DNA of 64,000 bases from Azospirillum sp. TSO35-2 (GTDB lineage: Bacteria; Pseudomonadota; Alphaproteobacteria; Azospirillales; Azospirillaceae), in the NCBI RefSeq assembly GCF_003116095.1, contig NZ_LGRA01000008.1, positions 652,613-716,612 on the forward strand, given 5' to 3'. Position 1 is the stretch's first letter. The number at the start of each line of letters is the position of its first letter. The notes beneath the pieces are model-generated. The model was not told the origin of the DNA. It saw nothing but the letters and a program-made list of their open reading frames with translations, and did no database searches. The translations under genes and the position numbers were made by a program. Positions 12,262 to 21,770 of this stretch are shown here, in pieces.

Positions 12262-13137
12262 ATGTCAGCCCGGCATCCGATCATCGTCGTCACCGGCTCC
12301 TCGGGAGCGGGAACGACCACCGTCACCCGCACCTTCCAGCAGATTTTCCGCCGCGAGGGCATCAGCGCCGCCATCGTCGAAGGCGACAGCTTCCACCGCT
12401 ACGACCGCAAGGAGATGCGCGCCAAGGTCCAGGAGGCGCAGGAGAGCCGCCACTCCACCTTCAGCCATTTCGGCCCCGACGCGAACCTGTTCGAGGAGCT
12501 GGAGGACCTGTTCCGCAGCTATGGCGAAACCGGCAGCGGCCGCAGCCGCAAATACCTGCACGACGAGAAGGAGGCCGAGCCCTACGGCCAGGAGCCCGGC
12601 ACCTTCACCCCCTGGGAAACCATCGAGCCGGACACCGACCTGCTGTTCTACGAGGGCCTGCACGGCTGCGTGCGCACCGACACCGTCGACATCGCCCGCC
12701 ACGCCGACCTGAAGATCGGCGTCGTGCCGATCGTGAACCTGGAGTGGATCCAGAAGATCCACCGCGACCGCAACCTGCGCGGCTATTCGGAGGAGGCGAT
12801 CGTCGACACCATCCTGCGCCGCATGCCGGACTACGTGAAGTACATCTGCCCGCAGTTCAGCAGCACCGACGTCAATTTCCAGCGCGTGCCGACGGTGGAC
12901 ACCAGCAATCCCTTCATCGCCCGCGACATCCCGACCTCGGACGAGAGCATGCTGGTCATCCGCTTCACCCGGCCGAAGGGGATCGACTTCCCCTATCTGC
13001 TGTCGATGCTGAAGGACAGCTTCATGACGCGCCCCAACACCATCGTCTGCCCGGGCGACAAGATGGCGCTCGCCATGCAGCTGATCTTCACGCCGATGAT
13101 CTGGCAACTCGCCGACCGCAAGAAGAAGGCGTTCTGA
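12262..13137 (+). CDS. cbbP: Phosphoribulokinase
   Basis: 291 aa; GAGG precedes ATG 12262, 13 bases after cbbF. ATP-dependent phosphorylation of ribulose-5-P to RuBP, the committed Calvin-cycle step. Walker [10 protein letters not shown] (residues about 12-20), [10 protein letters not shown], and LLFYEGLHG near 132 are typical of the octameric proteobacterial class I enzyme; length matches the family. With cbbL it shows that the operon encodes a true Calvin cycle. Confidence 0.97.
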   Translation: MSARHPIIVVTGSSGAGTTTVTRTFQQIFRREGISAAIVEGDSFHRYDRKEMRAKVQEAQESRHSTFSHFGPDANLFEELEDLFRSYGETGSGRSRKYLHDEKEAEPYGQEPGTFTPWETIEPDTDLLFYEGLHGCVRTDTVDIARHADLKIGVVPIVNLEWIQKIHRDRNLRGYSEEAIVDTILRRMPDYVKYICPQFSSTDVNFQRVPTVDTSNPFIARDIPTSDESMLVIRFTRPKGIDFPYLLSMLKDSFMTRPNTIVCPGDKMALAMQLIFTPMIWQLADRKKKAF

Positions 13138-13175
13138 GGGACGCCCGAACACCAACACCGGGGAGGACACCAACC

Positions 13176-15242
13176 ATGACCGCGAGCATGATCGCGACCG
13201 TCGAGGTCCGCGAACAGGACCCCCTTGCCGTGCCGCCGGCCGACCTGATCTCCAGGCACGGCCCCGAACGCCGCATGCTGGCGAACGCGCTGCGCGTGCT
13301 GGCCATCGACGCGGTGGAGGCCGCGAACTCCGGACACCCCGGCATGCCGATGGGCATGGCCGACATCGCGGAGGCGCTGTGGCGGCACCATCTGCGCCAC
13401 AACCCGGCCGACCCGCTGTGGCCCGACCGCGACCGCTTCGTGCTGTCGAACGGGCATGGTTCCATGCTGCTCTACGCCCTGCTCCACCTGACCGGCTACG
13501 ACCTTCCCATGGATGAGTTGCGGCGGTTCCGGCAGTTGGGCTCCCGCACGCCGGGGCATCCCGAATACGGCGTCACGCCGGGGGTGGAAACCACCACCGG
13601 GCCGCTGGGCCAGGGCATCGCCAACGCCGTCGGCATGGCGCTGGCGGAACGGCTGCTGGCGACCGAGTTCAACCGGCCGGGACACCGGATCGTCGACCAC
13701 CGCACCTTCTGCTTCGTCGGCGACGGCTGCCTGATGGAGGGGATCAGCCACGAGGCCTGCTCGCTGGCCGGCTCGCTCGGGCTGGAAAAGCTGGTGGTGT
13801 TCTACGACGACAACGGCATCTCGATCGACGGCCCGGTCTCCGGCTGGTTCACCGACGACACGCCGCAGCGGTTCGAGGCCTATGGCTGGCGGGTGATCCG
13901 CGACGTCGACGGCCATGCCCCGCAAGCCCTGGACGCCGCCATCGCGCAAGCGTTGCAACCCGGCGGCAAGCCGACCCTGGTCTGCTGCAAGACGGTGATC
14001 GGCTATGGCTCCCCCAGCCGGGCCGGGACGCACGAGGTACACGGCGCGCCGCTCGGCGCCACCGAGGCCGCGGCGGCCAAGGCCACGCTCGGCTGGACGG
14101 CGCCGCCGTTCGAGGTGCCGGACGACGTGCGCGCCGCCTGGGACGCCCGCGGCCGCGGTGCCACGGCCCAGGCCGACTGGCAGGCCCGCTTCGACCGCTA
14201 CGCCGACGCCCACCCGCAGGCCGCGGCCGAGTTCCGCCGGCGGATGCGCGACGACCTGCCGGACGGCTTCGCCCAGGCGGCCGACGCCTGGATCGCCGGG
14301 GTGGCGGAGCGGACCGACGCCATCGCCACGCGCAAGGCGTCGCAGCAGTCGATCCAGGCGCTGGCGGCCCTGCTGCCGGAGATGCTCGGCGGCTCGGCGG
14401 ACCTCACCGGCTCCAACCTCACCGACTGGCCGGGCTGCGGCGAGCGCCACCGCCATTACGGCGTGCGCGAGTTCGGCATGACCGCGCTGATGAACGGGAT
14501 GGCGCTGCACGGCGGCTTCCTGCCCTTCGGCGGCACCTTCCTGGTCTTTTCCGACTACGCCCGCAACGGTTTGCGCCTGTCCGCCCTGATGGGCCTGCGG
14601 GTGGTCTACGTCTTCACCCACGACAGCATCGGCCTGGGCGAGGACGGCCCCACCCACCAGCCGGTCGAGCACGCCGCCAGCCTGCGGCTGATGCCCAACC
14701 TCGACGTCTGGCGCCCGTGCGACGCGCTGGAAACCGCGGTCGCCTGGCGCGCCGCGGTCGAGCGGGCCGACGGCCCGACCGCCCTGCTGCTGTCGCGCCA
14801 GAGCCTGCCGGCGTTGGCGGACAGCGACCGGGCGCACGCCGCCGCCCGCGGCGGCTATCCGCTGGCGGATGCGGATGGACCCGACGTCGTGCTGATCGCC
14901 ACCGGGTCGGAGGTCGCCATCGCGATGGAGGCCCGGCGGCTGCTCGCCGGACGCGGGATCGGCGCCCGCGTGGTGTCGATGCCCTGCTGCGAGGCCTTCG
15001 ACCGGCAGGACCCGGCATGGCGCAGGGCGGTGCTGCCCGACGATGTGCCCCGGCTGGCGGTGGAGGCCGGAGCGACCGGGCTGTGGCACCGCTACACCGG
15101 GCTGACCGGCGCCGTCGTCGGCCTCGACCGTTACGGCGAGTCGGCGCCCGCCGGCGACCTCTACCGCCATTTCGGCATCACCGCCGAGGCGGTGGCGGAG
15201 CGCGCGCAGGCGCTTTGCATCCCCCGTTCCTCCCTGTCCTGA
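13176..15242 (+). CDS. cbbT: Transketolase
   Basis: 688 aa. ATG 13176 is preceded by GGAGG at 9 bases; the frame is open upstream through cbbP but the family N-terminus begins here. Thiamine-diphosphate enzyme transferring two-carbon units in RuBP regeneration. Motifs: [15 protein letters not shown] near residue 48, [17 protein letters not shown], the TPP/Mg segment [12 protein letters not shown] near 181, the pyrimidine-domain [16 protein letters not shown], and a transketolase signature [12 protein letters not shown] near 490. The C-terminal domain is complete. Confidence 0.96.
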   Translation: MTASMIATVEVREQDPLAVPPADLISRHGPERRMLANALRVLAIDAVEAANSGHPGMPMGMADIAEALWRHHLRHNPADPLWPDRDRFVLSNGHGSMLLYALLHLTGYDLPMDELRRFRQLGSRTPGHPEYGVTPGVETTTGPLGQGIANAVGMALAERLLATEFNRPGHRIVDHRTFCFVGDGCLMEGISHEACSLAGSLGLEKLVVFYDDNGISIDGPVSGWFTDDTPQRFEAYGWRVIRDVDGHAPQALDAAIAQALQPGGKPTLVCCKTVIGYGSPSRAGTHEVHGAPLGATEAAAAKATLGWTAPPFEVPDDVRAAWDARGRGATAQADWQARFDRYADAHPQAAAEFRRRMRDDLPDGFAQAADAWIAGVAERTDAIATRKASQQSIQALAALLPEMLGGSADLTGSNLTDWPGCGERHRHYGVREFGMTALMNGMALHGGFLPFGGTFLVFSDYARNGLRLSALMGLRVVYVFTHDSIGLGEDGPTHQPVEHAASLRLMPNLDVWRPCDALETAVAWRAAVERADGPTALLLSRQSLPALADSDRAHAAARGGYPLADADGPDVVLIATGSEVAIAMEARRLLAGRGIGARVVSMPCCEAFDRQDPAWRRAVLPDDVPRLAVEAGATGLWHRYTGLTGAVVGLDRYGESAPAGDLYRHFGITAEAVAERAQALCIPRSSLS

Positions 15243-15257
15243 TCCGGAGGCGTTCCG

Positions 15258-16358
15258 ATGGCCCTGATCTCCCTTCGCCAGCTCCTCGACCACGCCGCCG
15301 AGCACGACTACGGCGTGCCGGCCTTCAACATCAACAACATGGAACAGATCCAGGCGATCATGCAGGCGGCGGACGACTGCGCCAGCCCGGTGATCCTCCA
15401 GGCCTCCGCCGGGGCGCGCAAATACGCCGGCGAGCCGTTCCTGCGCCATCTGGTGCAGGCGGCGGTAGAGATGTGGCCGCACATCCCGGTCTGCCTGCAC
15501 CAGGACCACGGCGCCAGCCCGACCGTCTGCCAGCAGGCCATCCGCTCCGGCTTCACCAGCGTGATGATGGACGGCTCGCTGCTGGAGGACATGAAGACGC
15601 CCGCCACCTACGACTACAACGTCCAGGTCACCCGGCGGGTGGTCGAGCAGGCCCACGCCGTCGGCGTGTCGGTGGAGGGAGAGCTGGGCTGCCTCGGCTC
15701 GCTGGAAACCGGCCGGGCGGGCGAGGAGGACGGCTCCGGCGCCGCCGGCACCCTGTCGCGCGACCAGCTGCTGACCGATCCGGAACAGGCGGCCGATTTC
15801 GTGCGGCAGACCGGGGTGGACGCGCTCGCCATCGCCATCGGCACCAGCCATGGCGCCTACAAGTTCACCCGGCGGCCGACCGGCGACGTGCTCGCCATCG
15901 ACCGCATCCGCGCCATCCACGAGCGCATCCCCGACACCCATCTGGTGATGCACGGCTCGTCCTGCGTGCCGCAGGAGTGGCTGGAGATCATCCGCGCCCA
16001 CGGCGGCAGCATCCGGGAAACCTACGGCGTGCCGGTCGCCGAGATCCAGGAGGGCATCCGCAACGGGGTGCGCAAGGTCAACATCGACACCGACATCCGC
16101 CTCGCCATGAGCGGCAGCCTGCGCCGCGTGATGATGACGCGGGCCGAGGAGTTCGACCCGCGCAAGTTCCTGGCCGAAGCGACCAAGGCCGCCCGCGAGC
16201 TCTGCCGCGACCGCTTCGAGGCGTTCGGATCGGCCGGCCAGGCGGAGCGCATCACCCCGCTGCCGCTGGAGCGCATGGCGGCGCGCGCCGCCGCCATCGA
16301 CTTCGCCGCGATCGAACGGCGGTCCCCGGTGCCGCCAGTGGTTCTGGCACCGGCCTGA
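15258..16358 (+). CDS. cbbA: Fructose-bisphosphate aldolase, class II, Calvin-cycle type
   Basis: 366 aa; CCGGAGG precedes ATG 15258. Zn-dependent aldol condensation giving fructose-1,6-bisphosphate and sedoheptulose-1,7-bisphosphate. Motifs: [13 protein letters not shown], zinc-ligand HQDHG near residue 82, VEGELGCLG near 138, [17 protein letters not shown], and [12 protein letters not shown] near 275. The stop overlaps the cbbZ start (TGATG). Confidence 0.95.
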   Translation: MALISLRQLLDHAAEHDYGVPAFNINNMEQIQAIMQAADDCASPVILQASAGARKYAGEPFLRHLVQAAVEMWPHIPVCLHQDHGASPTVCQQAIRSGFTSVMMDGSLLEDMKTPATYDYNVQVTRRVVEQAHAVGVSVEGELGCLGSLETGRAGEEDGSGAAGTLSRDQLLTDPEQAADFVRQTGVDALAIAIGTSHGAYKFTRRPTGDVLAIDRIRAIHERIPDTHLVMHGSSCVPQEWLEIIRAHGGSIRETYGVPVAEIQEGIRNGVRKVNIDTDIRLAMSGSLRRVMMTRAEEFDPRKFLAEATKAARELCRDRFEAFGSAGQAERITPLPLERMAARAAAIDFAAIERRSPVPPVVLAPA

Positions 16359-17065
16359 TGGTGGGGGATGCCATGCCGGCGCCGGTGATCTTCGACCTGG
16401 ACGGCACGCTGATCGACAGCGCGCCCGACCTCGGCCTCGCCCTCAACCGCCTGCTCGGCGAGTGGGGGCGGCGGGCGGTGACGGACGCCATGGTCCGCAG
16501 CTTCATCGGCGACGGCGCCCCCCGGCTGGTGGCGCGCGGCTTCGCCGCCACCGGGGGGGCCCTGCCGGCGGCGGAGAGCGGGGCGGCGCTGGCGCGCTTC
16601 CTCGACCTCTACGCCGCCCTGCCCGCCGATCCGGCCTGCGTCTATCCGGGCGTGCCGGAGACGCTGGATCGGCTGGCCGGCGCCGGCCACCCCATCGGCC
16701 TGTGCACCAACAAACCGCTGGCGATCACCCGCACCCTGTTGGCCGACCTCGGGCTGCTGCCGGTCTTCGGCGCCATCGTCGGCGGCGACAGCCTGCCCCA
16801 GCGCAAGCCGGCGCCGGAGCCGCTGCTGGCGGTTCTCGCGGCGCTTGGACGACCGCCCGCCGGAGCGGCGATGGTGGGCGACGGTCCCAACGACGTGGCC
16901 GCCGCCCGCGCCGCCGGGCTGTTGTCGATCGCCGTGTCCTACGGCTACCCGCAAGGCGACCCGGCCGACCTGCCCGCCGACCGCGTGATCGACCGCTTCA
17001 CCGACCTGCCGGGCGCGCTGGAGGCGCTGGTTCAGAGCAGAATCTCGGCGTCCCAGGGATCGTAG
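16358..17065 (+). CDS. cbbZ: Phosphoglycolate phosphatase (HAD family)
   Basis: 235 aa from ATG 16358 (TGATG overlap with cbbA); ATG 16373 with GGGGG five bases upstream is an equally good start. It dephosphorylates 2-phosphoglycolate formed by RuBisCO oxygenation. HAD motif I FDLDGTLIDSAPDL near residue 12, motif II LCTNKP, lysine in QRKPAPEP, and motif IV MVGDGPNDVAAAR. Last gene of the cbb operon. Its final 34 bases overlap the 3' end of the convergent gene at 17032, so no separate terminator exists between them. Confidence 0.93.
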   Translation: MVGDAMPAPVIFDLDGTLIDSAPDLGLALNRLLGEWGRRAVTDAMVRSFIGDGAPRLVARGFAATGGALPAAESGAALARFLDLYAALPADPACVYPGVPETLDRLAGAGHPIGLCTNKPLAITRTLLADLGLLPVFGAIVGGDSLPQRKPAPEPLLAVLAALGRPPAGAAMVGDGPNDVAAARAAGLLSIAVSYGYPQGDPADLPADRVIDRFTDLPGALEALVQSRISASQGS

Positions 17066-18747
17066 GGCACCAGCGCGCCGCGGTCGCGGTCCGGGCGCAC
17101 GAACCGCCGGGCGGTCCGGTTCAGCAGGCTGGCCGCGAAGGAAAAGGTGCTGTTGGAGATCGCCACCACGTCGGCGACGCACAGCGCGTGGAAATCGGTG
17201 AAGAACTCGGCGCCGGCCAGCGGCTCGCCGAGATCGGGCGCGAGGATCGGGGCGAACGGGGCGAAGGCGCCGGCCAGCTCCGGCGCGTCGGTCGCCAGAT
17301 AGAGGACGGGCGCGTCCAGCTCGGGCCACAGCCGTTCCAGCCATTCCCGGTACCACGCCTCCGGCGCGATCCAGAACCGCCCCCAGCCATAGTCACCGCG
17401 CCGCAGATGCAGCGCGACGACCGTCCGTCCCCGCGCCCGCAAACGGTGCTCGATCGCGGCGGCCCGCGGCCACAGATGCCGGCCAGGGACGAAGAGCGCG
17501 CGGAACTCCGCCCGGTGGGGCGCCAGCGGGGCGGTGTGGCGGCAGAAATAGCCGGTGACGTCGCACTCCGCCCGGACCGGCGCCGCGTCCGACAGCGCGG
17601 CGAAGAAGTCATGGTCCTCTTCCGAGACACGGGGAAGGGGCGTGCCGGGCAGCGGGTCGTCGCAATCGTACAGATACCGCCCCACCCAGTCCGGCACCTC
17701 CAGATCCAGGTCGTGGCGGGCGGCGTAGAGGTGCAGGACACCGTATTGCAGCAGCTGGTTGCCGAACCGGCCGTTGCACCCCAGCTCCGTCGCGGCAAGG
17801 CGCCGGCCGGGACGACCGGCCGCGGGACGCGGCGGCGGCGCGCGCCAGCTCTGCCGCAGGTGCAGGGTGGCGCGCCGGGTGAACGCCTCGCCGAAGCCGG
17901 GGTGGCAGCGCACCGCGCGCTCATACGCGGTGAGCGCCTCGGCGGTCCGGCCTTCAGCCTCGGCCGCGGCGCCGAGCACCAGGTGAACGTCGTAACGCTC
18001 CGGGATCAGCGCCGCCGCCCGCCGGCCGTGGCGGATGACACCCTCCCACCGGCCGCAGTCCCGCAGCGCCAGAGCCAATTCCGCCCCGATCTCGGCCATG
18101 GCGGGCGAGTCCGCCGGCTCCAGCCGGGCCGCCCGGTCGAGGAGCCGGCAGGCCGCCGCCGCCCGGCCGGTCCGCCGCGCCACCCGGCCGAGTTGAAACA
18201 GCGCATAGCCGCGCGCCGGTTCCAGCGCCAGGGCGAGCCGCAAGCTCGCCTCGGCCGGCGGCCAGCGACCGGCGTCGAACAGCACGTTGCCCAGGTTGAC
18301 GTGGGCGGATGCCACGTCCGGCAGCAGGCGCGCTAATCGCCGGAACGCCGCGACCGACGCCGCCGGTCCCTGCGCGGCGTGGATCGCCATGGCGAGCGCG
18401 CTCCACCCCTCGACGCTGCCGGGGGCGAGCGCCAGCGCCGCGCGCAGCGCCGTGGCGGCCCGGTCGGGCTGGCCGTCATGGGCGCAGAGCCGGCCGAGAT
18501 CCAGAACGACCCGGCCGAGGTCGGGCGCCAGCGCCGCGGCACGGGCGAACAGCGCGATGGCGGGACCGAGCGCCCCACGCCGCAGCGCGACGTGACCGAG
18601 GCCGAGCGGACCCGCCGGCTCCCCGGGGCAGAGCGCGGCGAAGCGGCGGAACAGCGCCGCGGCGACGTCGATCCGGCCGCTTCCGAGCGTCCGGTGCGCG
18701 TCGGCCAGGACATTCACCGGGTTTGGGGCCACCCCCTGCCCCGCCAT
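17032..18747 (-). CDS. TPR protein with C-terminal GT11-like (fucosyltransferase-type) domain
   Basis: 571 aa; ATG 18747 overlaps the preceding stop (TGATG). Residues about 10-320 are TPR-like helical repeats in an alanine-rich background. Residues about 328-571 resemble alpha-1,2-fucosyltransferases (GT11) and related GDP-sugar enzymes: NGRFGNQLLQYG at the start, ALHLRRGDYGWG near 449 (the HxRRGDY donor-binding motif), and a late ADVVAISNSTFSFAASLLN segment matching the GT11 NSSFSWW-type motif. It probably decorates a surface glycan or protein; the donor sugar cannot be fixed from sequence. Co-transcribed with the GT2 gene upstream. Confidence 0.78.
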   Translation of the reverse strand: MAGQGVAPNPVNVLADAHRTLGSGRIDVAAALFRRFAALCPGEPAGPLGLGHVALRRGALGPAIALFARAAALAPDLGRVVLDLGRLCAHDGQPDRAATALRAALALAPGSVEGWSALAMAIHAAQGPAASVAAFRRLARLLPDVASAHVNLGNVLFDAGRWPPAEASLRLALALEPARGYALFQLGRVARRTGRAAAACRLLDRAARLEPADSPAMAEIGAELALALRDCGRWEGVIRHGRRAAALIPERYDVHLVLGAAAEAEGRTAEALTAYERAVRCHPGFGEAFTRRATLHLRQSWRAPPPRPAAGRPGRRLAATELGCNGRFGNQLLQYGVLHLYAARHDLDLEVPDWVGRYLYDCDDPLPGTPLPRVSEEDHDFFAALSDAAPVRAECDVTGYFCRHTAPLAPHRAEFRALFVPGRHLWPRAAAIEHRLRARGRTVVALHLRRGDYGWGRFWIAPEAWYREWLERLWPELDAPVLYLATDAPELAGAFAPFAPILAPDLGEPLAGAEFFTDFHALCVADVVAISNSTFSFAASLLNRTARRFVRPDRDRGALVPYDPWDAEILL

Positions 18748-20099
18748 CACAGCTCGATCATCCGCCCGCCCCGGTCGGGGAGAATCGGCGGGCCGTCCCA
18801 GCGCAGCCCGCGCTTGGCCTCCAGGGCGTAGAGCCGGCGGCGGATCAGAAGCTCCGCCGCCATGTGGACGGGTTCCGGCGGCGCCCCCTGGCCGGGCGGG
18901 CGGCCGGTCAGCATGTCCGCCTTCAGCCGGTCGAGGACATTCCCGTCGCGAAGCGTGTAGCACACCGTCGGTTCGGCGGTCTTCGCCCCGGCGAACAGGC
19001 TTTGCAGGGCTCGGCTGTAGGCGACGTCCTCCGGTCCGGCGGGATTGAACGGCTCCTCGTCGGGGAAGCCGCCGATCAGGTCGTGGCAGGCGCGGCGCAC
19101 CGCCAGATTGCAGGGGTAGGTCGCTTCGGAGGCCGCGCGCCAGACCGGGGTGATGTCGCGGTCGATGCGGTCGAAGCGGATGCCGGTGCGCACGAAGCCG
19201 ATGTCCGGATGGCGGTCGAGCGCCGTCGCCGTCACCCAGAGATGGCGGTCGAGGAACCAGTCGTCGGCGTCGAGGAACCACAGATACGGCCCCATCGCCA
19301 AGGACGCCCCGAGATTGCGCGACCGCCCCGCCCCGCCGTTGCGGCTGTTGGCGATCAGCGACAGGCTGTGGTCGGGATGGGCCCGCGACCATTCCCGGAC
19401 CACCTCGACGGTGCCGTCCGGCGAGTGGTCGTCGACCACGCAGAGATGGACGCGGGCGTGCCGGTTGCCGCTGGCCTGCCGGTAACAGCGCACCGCGGCG
19501 TCCACGCTGTCGAGGGCACGCCCGATGCAATCCTCCACGCGATAGGCCGGGATCACCACGGTGCCGACGACGTCATGATCCTCGCGCCGCCGCTCCAGCG
19601 CGCGCAGGGCGCGCTCCAGCCCGGCCTCCGGCACCGGGGCGGCACCGGCCAAGCCGGACGCCTGGGCGAGCAACGCTCCGGCCTCGGCGTCGGCGCCCTG
19701 GATGAAGCGGGCCAGCGCCAGGATGCGCAGCAGGGCACGGTGCGGCGGCAGAGCCGCCACCAGCCGGGCGAGCGCCGCGCCGGCCTGATCGACCGCCCCG
19801 TTCTCCAGTTGGACCGAGAGCCGCTGCGCGGTCACCGACAGCATGACCTCGCGCAGCCGTTCGAAGGCGGCATCGCCGGTGGACAGACGGGCGACCCTGG
19901 GCAGCCAGCGGACGGAGCCACCGTCCTGCGCCTCGGCCAATGCGATCAGCAGCACCACCCCCGGGTCGTCCGGGGTCAGGCACAGCAGTCCGGCATAGCC
20001 GCGCATCGCCTCGGCAAGGCGCCCCTGCCGATGGGCGTCGATCGCCCGGCGAAGGGCGGCCTGGGCACCGGCCTGGGCACCGGTTGGAGCGTCTGGCAT
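18747..20099 (-). CDS. Glycosyltransferase family 2 protein with N-terminal TPR-like region
   Basis: 450 aa from ATG 20099; a TTG at 20135 would add 12 residues but neither start has a strong ribosome site. The first 170 residues are TPR-like helices (RQGRLAEAMRGYAGLL). From about residue 180 it is a GT-A fold family 2 transferase: VVIPAYRVEDCI, VVDDHSPDGT, NGGAGRSRN, and the DXD-type LDADDW near 265. Predicted cytoplasmic and nucleotide-sugar dependent. First gene of a two-gene operon with the GT11-like gene; a 154-base promoter region separates it from the rightward TPR gene at 20254. Confidence 0.82.
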   Translation of the reverse strand: MPDAPTGAQAGAQAALRRAIDAHRQGRLAEAMRGYAGLLCLTPDDPGVVLLIALAEAQDGGSVRWLPRVARLSTGDAAFERLREVMLSVTAQRLSVQLENGAVDQAGAALARLVAALPPHRALLRILALARFIQGADAEAGALLAQASGLAGAAPVPEAGLERALRALERRREDHDVVGTVVIPAYRVEDCIGRALDSVDAAVRCYRQASGNRHARVHLCVVDDHSPDGTVEVVREWSRAHPDHSLSLIANSRNGGAGRSRNLGASLAMGPYLWFLDADDWFLDRHLWVTATALDRHPDIGFVRTGIRFDRIDRDITPVWRAASEATYPCNLAVRRACHDLIGGFPDEEPFNPAGPEDVAYSRALQSLFAGAKTAEPTVCYTLRDGNVLDRLKADMLTGRPPGQGAPPEPVHMAAELLIRRRLYALEAKRGLRWDGPPILPDRGGRMIEL

Positions 20100-20253
20100 C
20101 ACGCGGGAACTCGACGGGTCGGAAAAGCGGCGCAAGGGGCGCGCGGCGCCACTCTACAGCAGGAGGCCCACCGATGGGACCATCTTGCGGCCGCGCCCGT
20201 CCCGGCTAGGATGGCGGGACGCCAACCGGTGGCACCCCGACGACGGAAAGCCC

Positions 20254-21663
20254 ATGCCCGCCCTCCCCGACGACCCGGCGACGGCCCCCCAGCAAAGCCC
20301 GGAGTTCCTGGCCGGCCTGCTCGCCTCGCAAAAGGGCGACCGGACGGCGGCCTTCGCGGCGTTCGCCCGGGCGGCCGCGCGTTTCCCGGCGCATGGCCCG
20401 ATCCACGGCAACCTGGGCACCCTGGCGGGCCAGCTTGGGCACGGTGCCCTGGCCGCGCGCTGCTTCCGCCGCGGACTGGCGGTCGACCCCGGCCATGCCG
20501 AACTCTGGTCCAATTTCGGCAGCCAACTCCGCCGAACCCACCGCGACGTCGAGGCGGTCGCGGCGCTCAAGCGCGCGTTGTGTCTGGCGCCCCGCCACGC
20601 CAACGCCCTGTGCAACCTCGGCGCCATCCTGTTCGAGGCCGGCCACAGCGCCAGGGCGGAGGCCTGTTTCCGTCAGGCGCTGGCGCTGGCCCCCCATCTG
20701 GCGGAGGCGGCCAAGAATCTCGGCTTCGCGCTGCTGCGCCGGGGCGAGCTGCGCGCCGGGTTCGGCTGGTACGAGCAGCGGCATGCGGTCGCGCCGCTGC
20801 CGCCGCCCGCGCTCGACACCCCCGTTCCCCGCTGGCAGGGCGGGTCGCTGGACGGCCTCTCCCTGCTGGCGGTCGCCGAGCAGGGCGAAGGCGACACCAT
20901 CCAGTTCGTCCGCTACGCCAAGCTGGTGGAACGCGGCGGCGGTGCGCTGACCCTGCTCTGCTCGCCGGCGCTGAAGCGCCTGATGACGCGCGCCGAGGGG
21001 GTGCGCCGGGTGGCGCTGGAGGGGGAACGGGTGGCGGGGGTCGACGCCTGGGTCCCCCTGCTGAGCCTGCCGCACCTGCTGGGCACCGACCGCGGCAGCG
21101 TGCCCGGCGGCATCCCCTATCTGCACCCCGCGCCGGAGGATGCGGCGGCGTGGCGCGCGCGGCTGTCCGGCGCCGCCGGCCTCAAGGTCGGGCTGGTGTG
21201 GGCCGGCAACCCCGCCTTCGACGGCGATCATCGGCGGTCGCCGCGCTTTGCCGCCGTCGCGCCGCTGCTCGACCTGCCGGGCGTGCACATGGTCTGCCTG
21301 CAGGTGGGGGACGGGCGGCGGGACCTCGTGGGGCGTGGGTTGGCCGGGAACGCCACCGACCTCGGTGCCGAGATCCACGACTTCGCCGACACGGCGGCGA
21401 TCATGGCCGGCCTCGACCTGGTCATCACCTCCTGCACGGCGCCGGCGCATCTAGCCGGCGCGCTGGGACGGCCGGTCTGGATCATGCTGCCGTTCGCCGC
21501 CGACTGGCGCTGGATGGAAGGACGGACGGACAGCCCCTGGTACCCGACGGCAAGGCTGTTCCGCCAGCCGGCCCCGGGGGACTGGACCAGCGTCGTCGCC
21601 GCCCTGTCCGCCGAGCTGCAGGCGGTCGTCGCCGGCCGCCGCCCGCTGGATGGGCTGGTGTGA
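20254..21663 (+). CDS. TPR protein with GT9/GT41-like C-terminal glycosyltransferase domain
   Basis: 469 aa; ATG 20254 has GGAAAG five bases upstream (a TTG at 20185 is a weaker alternative). Residues about 10-175 hold four to five canonical TPR units (HGNLGTLAGQLGHGALAARC and similar). The C-terminal half resembles the heptosyltransferase/OGT-like domain common in TPR proteins of this group: AVAEQGEGDTIQFVRYAKL, KVGLVWAGNP, AHLAGALGRPVWIMLP, then a WYPTARLFRQ tail. The usual D-x-S/T-VAHL motif, intact in the next gene, is replaced here by SCTAPAHL, so activity may differ. Acceptor unknown. Confidence 0.75.
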   Translation: MPALPDDPATAPQQSPEFLAGLLASQKGDRTAAFAAFARAAARFPAHGPIHGNLGTLAGQLGHGALAARCFRRGLAVDPGHAELWSNFGSQLRRTHRDVEAVAALKRALCLAPRHANALCNLGAILFEAGHSARAEACFRQALALAPHLAEAAKNLGFALLRRGELRAGFGWYEQRHAVAPLPPPALDTPVPRWQGGSLDGLSLLAVAEQGEGDTIQFVRYAKLVERGGGALTLLCSPALKRLMTRAEGVRRVALEGERVAGVDAWVPLLSLPHLLGTDRGSVPGGIPYLHPAPEDAAAWRARLSGAAGLKVGLVWAGNPAFDGDHRRSPRFAAVAPLLDLPGVHMVCLQVGDGRRDLVGRGLAGNATDLGAEIHDFADTAAIMAGLDLVITSCTAPAHLAGALGRPVWIMLPFAADWRWMEGRTDSPWYPTARLFRQPAPGDWTSVVAALSAELQAVVAGRRPLDGLV

Positions 21664-21770
21664 TCCGGGCCGCCGGCGGGTTTCGATTAGCAAAAGGTTA
21701 AGCCTGGGCACGCTAGTCTTTGCGTCCTGGCCGATGGCCGTCGTTTGGGTTTGCCTGGGAACACACCGCT

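Noticed and set aside
21700..21725. Sigma-54-like sequence before the large TPR-GT gene
   Set aside because: The GG and GC elements are 13 bases apart, not 10, so it does not fit the -24/-12 consensus.
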